From: Fen-1301 sp963786395
GTDB lineage: Bacteria > Bacteroidota > Ignavibacteria > Ignavibacteriales > Ignavibacteriaceae
Direction of reading: 5' to 3'
NCBI GenBank assembly: GCA_963786395.1
Contig: CAWAZD010000007.1
Location: 1-64,000, forward strand
DNA: 64,000 nt
Below are positions 34,455 through 42,742 of this stretch, in pieces (positions within the stretch are counted from its first letter, which is position 1; the number at the start of each line of letters is the position of its first letter). The position numbers were made by a program, and so were the translations under genes. The notes beneath the pieces are model-generated. The model was not told where the DNA came from. It saw only the letters and a program-made list of their open reading frames with translations, and ran no database searches.

Positions 34455-35009
34455 TCAATTTAATGAAACATTCCCATGGAGGAACTGTTTCCTTAGCAAT
34501 TCAAGCTGATGCTTAACAGAAGCATCATACATTGTATCAATAACCTTTGCGACAAATCCGCCGATCAAATCTTTATTGATGACATAATTCATAATAATGA
34601 TTTTATTGAAGGCAGTTTCAAATTTCTTTTTTATTTGTTCCTTCTGATCATCAGAAAACTCATAAGGAGCAGTAACTTCTATATTCAGAATTCCCAGATA
34701 TTCATCTTTAAGCTCAAGAAATTTTCTGGCAATATTAAGTAGAAGATCCTCTCTGTTTTTATTAACAACAAACAAGAGAAAATTCATAGAATCTTCTGAT
34801 ATTTTAGTTTTGAAAATCTCTTCCAGAATTAAAGATTTTGTCTTCGGTTTAATCACCGGACTTTTCAGAGCCGTCGTAAGTTCTTTTTCCCGGTTAAGTA
34901 TACTAAAAACAAATTCTATGTCTTTAATTACTATATCAAGATTCTTCTTTTCAATTGAGGAATCGAGCAATGAAGAGGCATACCTTAATGAAACTTTGTG
35001 GTCAGTCAT
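34455..35009 (-). CDS. atpH: F1F0 ATP synthase subunit delta
   Basis: 184 residues. SLRYASSLLDSSIEKKNLDI at the N-terminus and KDLIGGFVAKVIDTMYDASV near the C-terminus match the OSCP/delta family. It joins the peripheral stalk to F1. Two bases after atpF, 22 bases before atpA. Confidence 0.93.
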   Translation of the reverse strand: MTDHKVSLRYASSLLDSSIEKKNLDIVIKDIEFVFSILNREKELTTALKSPVIKPKTKSLILEEIFKTKISEDSMNFLLFVVNKNREDLLLNIARKFLELKDEYLGILNIEVTAPYEFSDDQKEQIKKKFETAFNKIIIMNYVINKDLIGGFVAKVIDTMYDASVKHQLELLRKQFLHGNVSLN

Positions 35010-35011
35010 AA

Positions 35012-35554
35012 TCAGTTCTTTGTAATTTCCCCGATATATCTATCGACTATTTTTTTCTGATTATCCTGGTTAAGATTTTCTTTCAGGATTTTTTCCGCGG
35101 CATTTATAGCAATTTCCGCTACCTGATTTTTCAGTTCATTAAACGCAGCATCTTTTTTCCTCTCGATTTCCGCGGAGGCATCTTCAAGAAGTTTTTTTGC
35201 CTGATCTTTTGTTTCATTAAGCATTTGTTCTTTTAGTTTTTCTGCAAAAGAACGGCTTTGTTCAATAATTTTTCTGGATTCATCTTCAGCCTTATTAAGA
35301 TTAGCCTGATTCTGTTCAAGAACTTTTTGAGCCTCTTCTTTGGCTTTATCAGCCTTCTCAAGTGCCTCTCTGATTGCACCTTCCCTTTGATCAAGTGCAG
35401 CAAGAATTGGTTTCCAGGCGACTTTTTTAAGAATTAGGATCAGCGCAATAAAAGTTACTACCGTCCAGATTATTAAACCGGGATTAATATCAAGAAGACT
35501 ACCACTTGGTTCAGTTTCAAAAGCCAGAACACTGTAAATTAAACCAGCAACCAT
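35012..35554 (-). CDS. atpF: F1F0 ATP synthase subunit b
   Basis: About 180 residues: one membrane helix (LIIWTVVTFIALILILKKVA) followed by a long charged coiled coil. I start at the ATG 35552-35554 (MVAGLIYS), with GGA upstream; a TTG four codons earlier is the alternative. A single b gene is present, so the peripheral stalk should be a homodimer. Confidence 0.92.
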   Translation of the reverse strand: MVAGLIYSVLAFETEPSGSLLDINPGLIIWTVVTFIALILILKKVAWKPILAALDQREGAIREALEKADKAKEEAQKVLEQNQANLNKAEDESRKIIEQSRSFAEKLKEQMLNETKDQAKKLLEDASAEIERKKDAAFNELKNQVAEIAINAAEKILKENLNQDNQKKIVDRYIGEITKN

Positions 35555-35605
35555 CTTAACGTCCAAATAAATTAGAAAATAATTGACTATACATTACAGG
35601 TATAA

Positions 35606-35830
35606 TTATTTCAAAGCGAGCAATATGCAGATAACCAGTCCAAAGAATGATATACCTTCAATAAGTGCTGCCGCAATAATCATAGAAGTTCTGATAGCAC
35701 CAGCAGCTTCAGGCTGTCTTCCACTGGCTTCCATTGCTGAACTTGCAAGTTTACCGATACCCAGACCACCACCTATAACGGTTAATCCAGCTCCAATACC
35801 TGCTGCTAAGTGTGCAAGATCCATTCCCAT
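35606..35830 (-). CDS. atpE: F1F0 ATP synthase subunit c
   Basis: 74 residues: two helices joined by the polar loop ASGRQPEAAG. The ion-binding Glu lies in AAALIEGISFFGL. The residues that make sodium-type rings (Gln in helix 1, Ser/Thr just after the Glu) are absent: the helix 1 position is GLGIGK and Glu is followed by Gly-Ile. A proton-type ring is therefore inferred. Confidence 0.95.
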   Translation of the reverse strand: MGMDLAHLAAGIGAGLTVIGGGLGIGKLASSAMEASGRQPEAAGAIRTSMIIAAALIEGISFFGLVICILLALK

Positions 35831-35872
35831 TTATATCTCCTTAAATAATTTTATAAATGTAAAAAAATAATA

Positions 35873-36691
35873 TCAATGTTCCTGATGAACTGCCATGCCG
35901 ATAAATAAAGACGACAGCATTGTGAAAATATATGCCTGAATAAGGGCTACCAATATTTCAAGCAAATAAATAAAAAGAGCAAATCCAATTGCTACCGGAG
36001 CAACAAATAGAGTTTTCATGAAGAAAATCAAACCAATGAGAGCAAGAATTACTGTATGACCAGCTATCATATTGGCAAAAAGACGAATAGCCAAAGCAAA
36101 TGGTTTAGTGAGTAATCCAAGGAATTCAACCAGGATCATCAGTGGCAATAACCAAGCAGGGATGCCATGTGGAACCAAACCTTTGAAATACCTGAAAAAT
36201 CCGTTACTCCTTATTCCACCAAATTGGGTCATTATAAATGTAAAAACAGCAAGTGATGAAGTAACAGCTATATTACTGGTAAAAGTAGCAGAATATGGAA
36301 TCAGTCCAAGAAAATTACCAAATAGGATAAAGAAAAATACAGTTAATAAATACGGGACAAATTTCTCATATCCTCTGCCAATTGTTAGTTTGGCAATTTC
36401 ATCTCTAACAAAAACTATAATCACTTCAAAGAAACCCGAAAATTTTCCTGGAACAAGTGACTTTCTGTAACTCTTTGCAACTGCTAGCATAGTAAATATC
36501 AGAACTATAGCTGATAACAACATAAATATTACATGCTTGGTAGGTGTAATGTCGATTCCAAATAATAACGGAAAATGAGGAATATGTATTACACCAAAGG
36601 GAGCAAAATCTAATGATTTACCATCCATAACGTGATGAAGAATCCATCCGCTATCATTCTTTACGGTATCCGCTGCTGCAGTGACTGTCAT
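35873..36691 (-). CDS. atpB: F1F0 ATP synthase subunit a
   Basis: 272 residues, with an N-terminal extension before the first helix. The essential Arg lies in PFALAIRLFANMIAGHTVIL, and the final helices (YLLEILVALIQAYIFTMLSS) are standard. It forms the two half-channels next to the c-ring. The extension (about 30 residues, ILHHVMDGKSLDFAPFG) is typical of Bacteroidota-Chlorobiota a subunits. Confidence 0.95.
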   Translation of the reverse strand: MTVTAAADTVKNDSGWILHHVMDGKSLDFAPFGVIHIPHFPLLFGIDITPTKHVIFMLLSAIVLIFTMLAVAKSYRKSLVPGKFSGFFEVIIVFVRDEIAKLTIGRGYEKFVPYLLTVFFFILFGNFLGLIPYSATFTSNIAVTSSLAVFTFIMTQFGGIRSNGFFRYFKGLVPHGIPAWLLPLMILVEFLGLLTKPFALAIRLFANMIAGHTVILALIGLIFFMKTLFVAPVAIGFALFIYLLEILVALIQAYIFTMLSSLFIGMAVHQEH

Positions 36692-36701
36692 GTTTTAATT
36701 C

Positions 36702-37085
36702 TTAAATGCTGCCTTTTTTCATAAACAAATAGAAAATTTCGATAATCATGTAAACTATATAAAAAAATAGAATTACAAATATAAAAACACCCACTCTTAT
36801 ATCCAAGAATTTAAGGCAAATAAAGACCATTACTACCATCATAAACAAACGCAGAATCATCCCACCTAAAAGAGCAATTAAAAATACATTTGTCGATTTT
36901 CCCGATGCAAAAGTTATCGCACAATAACCAAGAGTAAAATTAAAATAAGTCAGAATTCCGGCGATTACAAATGATTTTAAAAATTCAAATGAAATGAAAT
37001 CAAACAGAAATGATAATAAAATGCCGGCAAATATAATACATATCAAAAGAGTGACTTTGAAGAAAAAATACTTAAGCAGCGTCAT
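36702..37085 (-). CDS. AtpI-like four-helix membrane protein
   Basis: 127 residues with four predicted membrane helices (for example LLICIIFAGILLSFLFDFIS and FLIALLGGMILRLFMMVVMV) and no soluble domain. Its place between atpZ and atpB is where an AtpI or 'ATP synthase I chain' gene lies in relatives, thought to aid c-ring assembly. Sequence identity to AtpI is weak, so the name rests on topology and position. Its ATG overlaps the atpZ stop (ATGA). Confidence 0.6.
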   Translation of the reverse strand: MTLLKYFFFKVTLLICIIFAGILLSFLFDFISFEFLKSFVIAGILTYFNFTLGYCAITFASGKSTNVFLIALLGGMILRLFMMVVMVFICLKFLDIRVGVFIFVILFFYIVYMIIEIFYLFMKKGSI

Positions 37086-37336
37086 TTTCCCTTTTTATTG
37101 CCTAAATAAATCACTGTTTTAATGAAATTATACATTCCGGCTCCAACTCCAAGAAAGGAAAAAACAAGAATAAACAGAGGATTCTTTCCAGTCAGGTTAT
37201 CCAGCCATCTTCCAAGGAAAACCATAGCAGCCACCGTTACAGCCAACTGAAACCCTGTACCTAAATAAGGACCAACCTCCTTATAAATATTGGAGTTATT
37301 TCCAGAATCCTCATCTTCACTCTCATTTTTATCCAT
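37082..37336 (-). CDS. atpZ: AtpZ/AtpI family protein
   Basis: 84 residues from the ATG at 37334-37336 (MDKNESEDEDSG); the longer frame would run back into the bactofilin gene with an unlikely sequence. After an acidic start come two membrane helices, GTGFQLAVTVAAMVFLGRWL and FILVFSFLGVGAGMYNFIKT, matching the AtpZ (F0F1-ATPase assembly / putative Mg/Ca transport) family. The end of bactofilin overlaps its start by 8 bp. Confidence 0.8.
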   Translation of the reverse strand: MDKNESEDEDSGNNSNIYKEVGPYLGTGFQLAVTVAAMVFLGRWLDNLTGKNPLFILVFSFLGVGAGMYNFIKTVIYLGNKKGK

Positions 37337-37715
37337 TTTTAGGTTCAAAAGGTAATTGGGGTGGTGTCGAATCTGCATTCATTTGACTTCTGCCTTCAAA
37401 TACTGCACCAGCATCAATTACCAGGATTTTTGTAACAAGATCTCCCTTTAGATAGGATTTAGCTTCCAGAGTTAATTTTTCTTTTGCAGAAACAGAACCA
37501 ATTACTTTTCCCCCAACAGCCACAATTTCGCCGGTAACTTCACCATTTACTTCACCATTTTCACCAATAGTAATGTTTCCATCAGCTGAGACATTCCCAT
37601 TTATTGTTCCGTCAACACGGATATTTCCGTTGCTGTTTATTTTTCCTTCAATAAGGACACCAGCACTAATTATCGTTACTTCGTCTTTTCCAACACTTGA
37701 ATTTTTCACTTTCAA
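37329..37715 (-). CDS. Bactofilin
   Basis: 128 residues. The core IRVDGTINGNVSADGNITIG, then NGEVNGEVTGEIVAVGGKVI and GSVSAKEKLTLEAKSYLKGD, shows the repeating beta-helix turns of bactofilins, with short flexible ends. Bactofilins polymerise without nucleotides and often position cell-wall enzymes. The TTG start (37715) has AGGAG six bases ahead. It follows the M23 peptidase by 11 bp, a pairing seen in many bacteria. Confidence 0.9.
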   Translation of the reverse strand: MKVKNSSVGKDEVTIISAGVLIEGKINSNGNIRVDGTINGNVSADGNITIGENGEVNGEVTGEIVAVGGKVIGSVSAKEKLTLEAKSYLKGDLVTKILVIDAGAVFEGRSQMNADSTPPQLPFEPKNG

Positions 37716-37726
37716 TTCTCACTCCT

Positions 37727-38545
37727 TTAATTAATAAAAATTGTTATAGGATTTATTGGTTTCCCTTCATACCATATTTCAAAATGAAGATGGGGACCAG
37801 TTGTTATTTCTCCTGTATTGCCGCTTAAAGCAATTAGTTCTCCCTGAGTTACATTTTCCCTCTCCTTTTTTAGCAATGAAGAGCAGTGCTTGTAAACCGA
37901 AATATAATTACCTGGATGAGAAATAATCATCATATACCCATTTTTTACAGTATAATCAGCAAATATAACAAATCCATTGGCAGTTGCATATACTGGTGTA
38001 CCAGTTTTTACAACAAAATCTACTCCCATATGCCCATTTTCAGGGGCAAAATTCCTGCTTAAAAATCCTGTGACCGGTTTAAGAAACTGTATTTCCTGAC
38101 TCTGAGAATCCTGAATCTTCCGGATCAAATCCCTGAATACATCAAGAAGGGAACCTCCCGTCTTTTTTTTAGATGTATTTTCACCGGGAAATATGGTTGA
38201 ATCACCTAATTTCAGGGCATTTTTCAATCTGTTATTATTATTTTGCAATTTAATTAAATCATTGCTCAATAGAATTATTCTCTGGTTAAGTTCATTTATT
38301 GATTTCAATTCCATTTTATTAAAATTATTCTGTTGGAAAGGAATAAGGTTTTTTAATGGAGAAATGTCAACGACAATACCCCCGGCAAAAGCAATCAATA
38401 AAGTATAGCAAAAAAACAAGATTATAATTTCCCAATTACTGAAACTTCTGGTTTTAGATCTTTTATTTGTTTTTTCCGGAATAATTAATACAGAATATCT
38501 TTTAGTCTCGAATAATTTTTTAATATTTGATTTATTAACCTTCAT
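37727..38545 (-). CDS. Membrane-anchored M23 (LytM) peptidase
   Basis: 272 residues. A membrane helix (about 40-60) is followed by a coiled-coil stretch, then a LytM domain with GHMGVDFVV (HxxxD zinc ligands), a central His in YKHCSSLL and GPHLHFEIW (HxH). All zinc and catalytic residues are present, so it should cut peptidoglycan peptides. It starts inside the end of the Sua5 gene (11-bp overlap) and precedes bactofilin. Confidence 0.9.
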   Translation of the reverse strand: MKVNKSNIKKLFETKRYSVLIIPEKTNKRSKTRSFSNWEIIILFFCYTLLIAFAGGIVVDISPLKNLIPFQQNNFNKMELKSINELNQRIILLSNDLIKLQNNNNRLKNALKLGDSTIFPGENTSKKKTGGSLLDVFRDLIRKIQDSQSQEIQFLKPVTGFLSRNFAPENGHMGVDFVVKTGTPVYATANGFVIFADYTVKNGYMMIISHPGNYISVYKHCSSLLKKERENVTQGELIALSGNTGEITTGPHLHFEIWYEGKPINPITIFIN

Positions 38546-39167
38546 ATTTTACCATAAGTTCATCAAATTTAACTTTTCCCTCCCTGATAAGTTGAAGCTT
38601 ACCACTGCTAAGATCGATAATAGTTGATGATTCATAAAATGATTTTTTTTCAGTAAAGAAAACCGCATCGACTTCAGAAGCAAAATCATTTGCAATCTGA
38701 TATGGCTCTATCAAAGGAGTCTGGTTACTTTTATTTACACTAGTTGAAATAAGAGGCATTTTTATTTCAGATAATAACCTGAGACAGAATCTGTTGTTAG
38801 GAATTCTGAAAGCCGCATTTTCACTATTTAATAAATGTTGGGTATTCTTATTAAGGTTAAGAATTACAGATACCGGATTAGGCCAAATAGATATTAGAAA
38901 ATCCATATGCTTTTCAGATTTTAACTCAACATACTTAAGAATATCTTCTATACTCCTTACCAGAAGTATATACATTTTCCCTAACTCTCTACCTTTAATT
39001 TCGTTTACCTTTTTAACTGCTTCTTCATTAAAAGGATTAGCACCGAAACCGTATATAGTATCCGTAGGATAAATAAATACACCACCTCCGAAATATATTT
39101 TACTTGCTATCTGAACAGCTTTATCGAAATCCTCATCAATATTAATCATATTATCATTTATTAGCAT
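38535..39167 (-). CDS. L-threonylcarbamoyladenylate synthase (Sua5/YciO/YrdC)
   Basis: 210 residues. GGVFIYPTDTIYGFGANPF, KVNEIKGRELGKM and ISTSVNKSNQTPLIEPYQIA are the YrdC-domain signatures. It makes the threonylcarbamoyl adenylate used for t6A at tRNA position 37; some paralogues (YciO) may differ in activity. It overlaps the glycosyltransferase upstream by 14 bp and the M23 gene downstream by 11 bp. Confidence 0.88.
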   Translation of the reverse strand: MLINDNMINIDEDFDKAVQIASKIYFGGGVFIYPTDTIYGFGANPFNEEAVKKVNEIKGRELGKMYILLVRSIEDILKYVELKSEKHMDFLISIWPNPVSVILNLNKNTQHLLNSENAAFRIPNNRFCLRLLSEIKMPLISTSVNKSNQTPLIEPYQIANDFASEVDAVFFTEKKSFYESSTIIDLSSGKLQLIREGKVKFDELMVKYEG

Positions 39168-40197
39168 TCAGCATTTCCTCTATTTTTGATATCACCAATT
39201 CTGCTTCTAATTTATAGCCGCACAGAAAATGTTTTAACGGACAAGCATTATAACCATGTATGCCGCACGGTTTACAGTCAAGATCAGTAATGCTCATCCA
39301 TTGACTTTTATCATTATATGGATAAAATCCAAATTCCGGAATTGTTGAACAATACAAAGTTAAAACCGGGATATCAGCACATAATCCAAGATGAGTAGGG
39401 GCACTGTCATTACTGATCAGTATTTTTGCATGTTTTAACAAAGTTATTGACTCAGCAAAAGTATATTTACCGGCAGTTGAAAACAAATTTCCCTTAAATT
39501 CAGATGCAAGTAAATTTCCGTCTTCTTCTTCCTCTTTTCCTCCAATAACAATTACTTTTAGATTAATTGATATTAAATATTTGATAATTTTCTTATAATT
39601 TTCCAGGGGATATTTCTTAGTTGCCCAAATACTTCCCGGAGCAATTACTGCAAAAGCAGATTTATTTATTTTTTCTTTTAGATATCCATTAATCTTTAGT
39701 TCGACAGCCGCAGGAATATCAATTTCGGGAAGTATCTTCCACCCTCCATTGGAATAGATGTATCCTATTAGGTCTAATCCCCTCTGCACTTCATGATGAT
39801 GAAGTTTATAGTCAGCCACATATTTAAAAACATGTGAAAAAGAAGAGTTAGAAAATCCATAAGTTTCCCGGGTCCCGCTCAACAACACCATGAATGCAGT
39901 TCTAAATGACCTGTGCGGGGAATAAATTCTATCATAACTTCTTTTCTTAATATTTTTTGAAAATGATATAAAATTAAGTAATGATTTATGCTCTCCTTTT
40001 TTATCAATCACTATAGTTTCATTAATATATGGTGCGAGCCGGAAAATATCTTTGGTGATTGGAGTGCAAACGACATCGATAATTGAATCCTCGTTCATCT
40101 CCTTCAATTTTCGGACCATTGGAAGGCTTAGAATAGCATCACCAGGGAAAGCTGTTTGAATGACTAATATTTTATTCTTAGGATTCAATATTTCCAT
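39154..40197 (-). CDS. Family 9 glycosyltransferase (heptosyltransferase-like)
   Basis: 347 residues. VIQTAFPGDAILSLPMVRKL at the N-terminus, VIAPGSIWATKKYPLENYKK in the second domain and LISNDSAPTHLGLCADIPVL near the C-terminus mark the GT9 heptosyltransferase family, which adds heptoses to the lipopolysaccharide core. A cysteine-rich end (four Cys: CKPC...CP...CG) is typical of the WaaF branch. Acts on the cytoplasmic face of the inner membrane. It overlaps the acyltransferase by 13 bp. Confidence 0.88.
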   Translation of the reverse strand: MEILNPKNKILVIQTAFPGDAILSLPMVRKLKEMNEDSIIDVVCTPITKDIFRLAPYINETIVIDKKGEHKSLLNFISFSKNIKKRSYDRIYSPHRSFRTAFMVLLSGTRETYGFSNSSFSHVFKYVADYKLHHHEVQRGLDLIGYIYSNGGWKILPEIDIPAAVELKINGYLKEKINKSAFAVIAPGSIWATKKYPLENYKKIIKYLISINLKVIVIGGKEEEEDGNLLASEFKGNLFSTAGKYTFAESITLLKHAKILISNDSAPTHLGLCADIPVLTLYCSTIPEFGFYPYNDKSQWMSITDLDCKPCGIHGYNACPLKHFLCGYKLEAELVISKIEEMLNANK

Positions 40198-41054
40198 CTC
40201 TTATGCATCCATAGCCATTGTTCCGGATACTTGTTAATATATTTTTCAAGTGCAGCAGTATGTCTCTGGCTTAATTCGATAACTTTTTGTTCTTCATCTT
40301 CAGGAAGATTTTCAGTGCTAATTATTTCAAGTTCAGTTTTATAACTAAAATCCGGTTGTCTAACTGCCACGCCAAAAATAATTGGAGCACCAGTTTTAAG
40401 AGCCAGAATTGCAGGTCCCGGATAAACAGAGGCTTTCCTGCCCATAAAATTTATTCTAATCCCACCTTCAGGTCCTCTTTGATCAGCTACCATTGCAACT
40501 ATTTTCTTGTCCTTCAACTCCTTATAAACCTGGCGAACCGAAATACCAAGAGGCACAATACTGTTTCCATATTTTACCCTTAGTAAATCAAGCCATTTAT
40601 TTACCAGACTATTTCTTTGTGGTTTTACTATAACGGAAAAAGGAATACCTGCCTGAACAGCTCCCGACATCGCCAAAAATTCCCAGTTACCAAAATGAGC
40701 ACCAAGCATAATAACCCCTTTTCCATCAGAATATCTCTCATTAATATATGCAAGTTGTTTAAATACAACAGCCGATTCGATCTCAGATTTTTTCATGACT
40801 GGAAGATATAAAATTTCTACAAAAGTAATCATGAAACTCTTATAACTTCCGAAAGCAATCTTATTTATCTTGTTTTTATCAAAAGAAGGAAATGCGTGTT
40901 TCAGGTTATCCTTCACAGTAGATTTTCTAATAGGAATTAAGAAATAAAACAGAATTGTTATCAGGAAAGCCATTTTGCGTGATATAGGTAAACCTATAAG
41001 TCTGACCAAGTGACTTAAAGAAACCCAGAGAAAATATTCTACTCTATCTTGCAT
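40185..41054 (-). CDS. LpxL/HtrB-type lipid A acyltransferase
   Basis: 289 residues with one N-terminal membrane segment and the catalytic HX4E motif in LGAHFGNWEF, followed by AVVKPQRNSLVNKWL and VADQRGPEGGIRINFMGRKA (substrate-binding). Late acyltransferases of this family add secondary fatty acids to lipid A. It is the first gene of the long minus-strand series to rplS. Confidence 0.88.
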   Translation of the reverse strand: MQDRVEYFLWVSLSHLVRLIGLPISRKMAFLITILFYFLIPIRKSTVKDNLKHAFPSFDKNKINKIAFGSYKSFMITFVEILYLPVMKKSEIESAVVFKQLAYINERYSDGKGVIMLGAHFGNWEFLAMSGAVQAGIPFSVIVKPQRNSLVNKWLDLLRVKYGNSIVPLGISVRQVYKELKDKKIVAMVADQRGPEGGIRINFMGRKASVYPGPAILALKTGAPIIFGVAVRQPDFSYKTELEIISTENLPEDEEQKVIELSQRHTAALEKYINKYPEQWLWMHKRWKY

Positions 41055-41295
41055 CAGAAAAAGGTTTTATTTAGAAGAGTAAAGTTACGAAGAGATGTAA
41101 TAAAATAACATATAAAAAACAGAATATCATTAAAGGCGTTGCCTTTATTCATCAAAATATTGACCATTTGCTTTAAAATTTCATTAAGGAAAATAGGGAA
41201 TGGATTCCCGCCTCCGCGGGAATGACAACATATATTTTACTTAAGGTATGGAGATATAAATGACCTGATTCTTTTAACTCACAAGTTGTAAGGAT
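41055..41295. other. Intergenic region with a REP-like palindrome
   Basis: About 240 bp. It must carry the promoter of the long operon and the end of the GWxTD gene's upstream transcripts. It contains the palindrome at 41204-41223. No other structure noted. Confidence 0.4.
41204..41223. repeat. 8-bp palindrome ATTCCCGC/GCGGGAAT
   Basis: ATTCCCGC-CTCC-GCGGGAAT, G+C-rich against an AT-rich background. Palindromes of this sequence type occur as dispersed repeats in many bacterial genomes; copy number here is unknown. Confidence 0.6.
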
Positions 41296-42678
41296 TTAAA
41301 ACTGTGAGATTCTGTGCTGCCAATTATCATCCTGTAATTCACCACGTTTAGTGGAATTAATTAACATATAATCAGAAAAACCTGAGATGTCAGCAAAAAC
41401 AAATATAACGCCACCTTCAATGTCATTATAATGCCAGATTTCATAAGGTTTAGAATCCATTTGGTTGGGGAACCTTTCAATTTCACTCGGTTCTCCATAT
41501 AAAATATACACTCTCCCGCGATCTGTCTTCCAACCAATTTTACTTGAATTGCCGAAGCGCTGGTTACTTATGTCAACCCTTGAGAGATATTGTCTGAATG
41601 AATCTTCACCGGGGGTAGTGGTAACTTTATCCCTATTCTTCCAGAAATCATACATAAATTGTTTTTTAGCCTCTATACCTGCTTTTTGAGGATAACGTTT
41701 AATCTCCTGCGGCGTTGAAGTATATTTTGATTTTAACCAAAGATCATCAAGTTCCTCTTCAGACATTGCACCAAATTGACTACTTAAAGCAGCAAGATTT
41801 ATTTCTGATATAGTATCTTTAGCCGGAACAACTGACGGGTTAAAGACATAAAACTTTTTGGAGGTTGAAACTCCATAATTACCGACACTATCAATTACTG
41901 ATAAAATAAGAGTATATGAATCAGTAGGATATTTATTAATTACAACTGATCCAATTTCAACATCGGATGGATATCCCATAGGTAACTGTTTAATTTTACG
42001 CCAAACCATTTGTTTTTTGCTGTTGTATACAACGTGATACACTTTTAGTGAATGGTTTTTAGAAGATTTGTCAAGGTTATATAATTCTGAATAATAAAAA
42101 ACTACCGGTTTATTGATACCATAAACAGTTGTGGGTGCTGGAATAACTTCCAGTCCGTTTTTATAAAATAATGATTTTTTATCCGGAGGATCCTGCAGAA
42201 TATTTGAAGCAAGCTGGATATCACTAATTGTTAAAGTAGAATCATAATACCGGTGAGCAGTAAAAGATTCATTAAAATATTTGAGAGTTTCCTTTTTACT
42301 GTTCCCACCCCCTACTGTAAGTTTGTATTTGCCAAAAGGTACCTTAAAATCCAAAACACCAACCAGATTTTTATTATTCATATTTACCGAATCCATGACA
42401 GGATGGCTAATCTGCCAATGCTTATCAACAATTATTTTACCTGAAAGAGAATCCGTAATAGTTATATATAAAATTCCTTCAAGGTAATTAACATTATCTT
42501 TAGAAGCAGGAGTTAATCTATCCTGATTGAATGAATAATAAACCTCAAGATAATTAGAAACCGAATCATACCCGAACTGGGCATAATCGAATTCAAAAAT
42601 CGGAGTATTTGATTGGGGATAAATAAAATTGAAAGAAAAATTCAATAATATTAAAAACAATAAATATTTCATATACAA
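41296..42678 (-). CDS. GWxTD-domain secreted protein
   Basis: 460 residues with a signal peptide (MYMKYLLFLILLNFSFNFIY; the second Met is an equally good start). The C-terminal domain carries IGWKTDRGRVYILYGEP and PYEIWHYNDIEGGVIFVFAD, the GWxTD signature. The N-terminal part is beta-rich. GWxTD proteins occur mainly in Bacteroidota, Ignavibacteria and Acidobacteria, with unknown function. Stands 65 bp after the PorV/PorQ-family gene, beyond that gene's terminator. Confidence 0.8.
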   Translation of the reverse strand: MYMKYLLFLILLNFSFNFIYPQSNTPIFEFDYAQFGYDSVSNYLEVYYSFNQDRLTPASKDNVNYLEGILYITITDSLSGKIIVDKHWQISHPVMDSVNMNNKNLVGVLDFKVPFGKYKLTVGGGNSKKETLKYFNESFTAHRYYDSTLTISDIQLASNILQDPPDKKSLFYKNGLEVIPAPTTVYGINKPVVFYYSELYNLDKSSKNHSLKVYHVVYNSKKQMVWRKIKQLPMGYPSDVEIGSVVINKYPTDSYTLILSVIDSVGNYGVSTSKKFYVFNPSVVPAKDTISEINLAALSSQFGAMSEEELDDLWLKSKYTSTPQEIKRYPQKAGIEAKKQFMYDFWKNRDKVTTTPGEDSFRQYLSRVDISNQRFGNSSKIGWKTDRGRVYILYGEPSEIERFPNQMDSKPYEIWHYNDIEGGVIFVFADISGFSDYMLINSTKRGELQDDNWQHRISQF

Positions 42679-42697
42679 ACTTACAATAAAATAAAAA

Positions 42698-42720
42698 GGC
42701 GTCTAAGGTAATTAGACGCC
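42698..42720 (-). terminator. Rho-independent terminator after the PorV/PorQ-family gene
   Basis: On the minus strand GGCGTCTA and TAGACGCC form an 8-bp stem with a 7-base loop, followed by TTTTTATTTTA. It lies 23 bases after the stop at 42743. Confidence 0.85.
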
Positions 42721-42742
42721 CTATATAAATAAATGTACTATC

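Noticed and set aside
35606..35830. Sodium-type c subunit
   Set aside because: The Gln in helix 1 and Ser/Thr after the ion-binding Glu that mark sodium rings are absent.
41204..41223. Terminator for the acyltransferase operon or the GWxTD gene
   Set aside because: It lies upstream of the acyltransferase start, has no T run, and looks like a dispersed palindrome.
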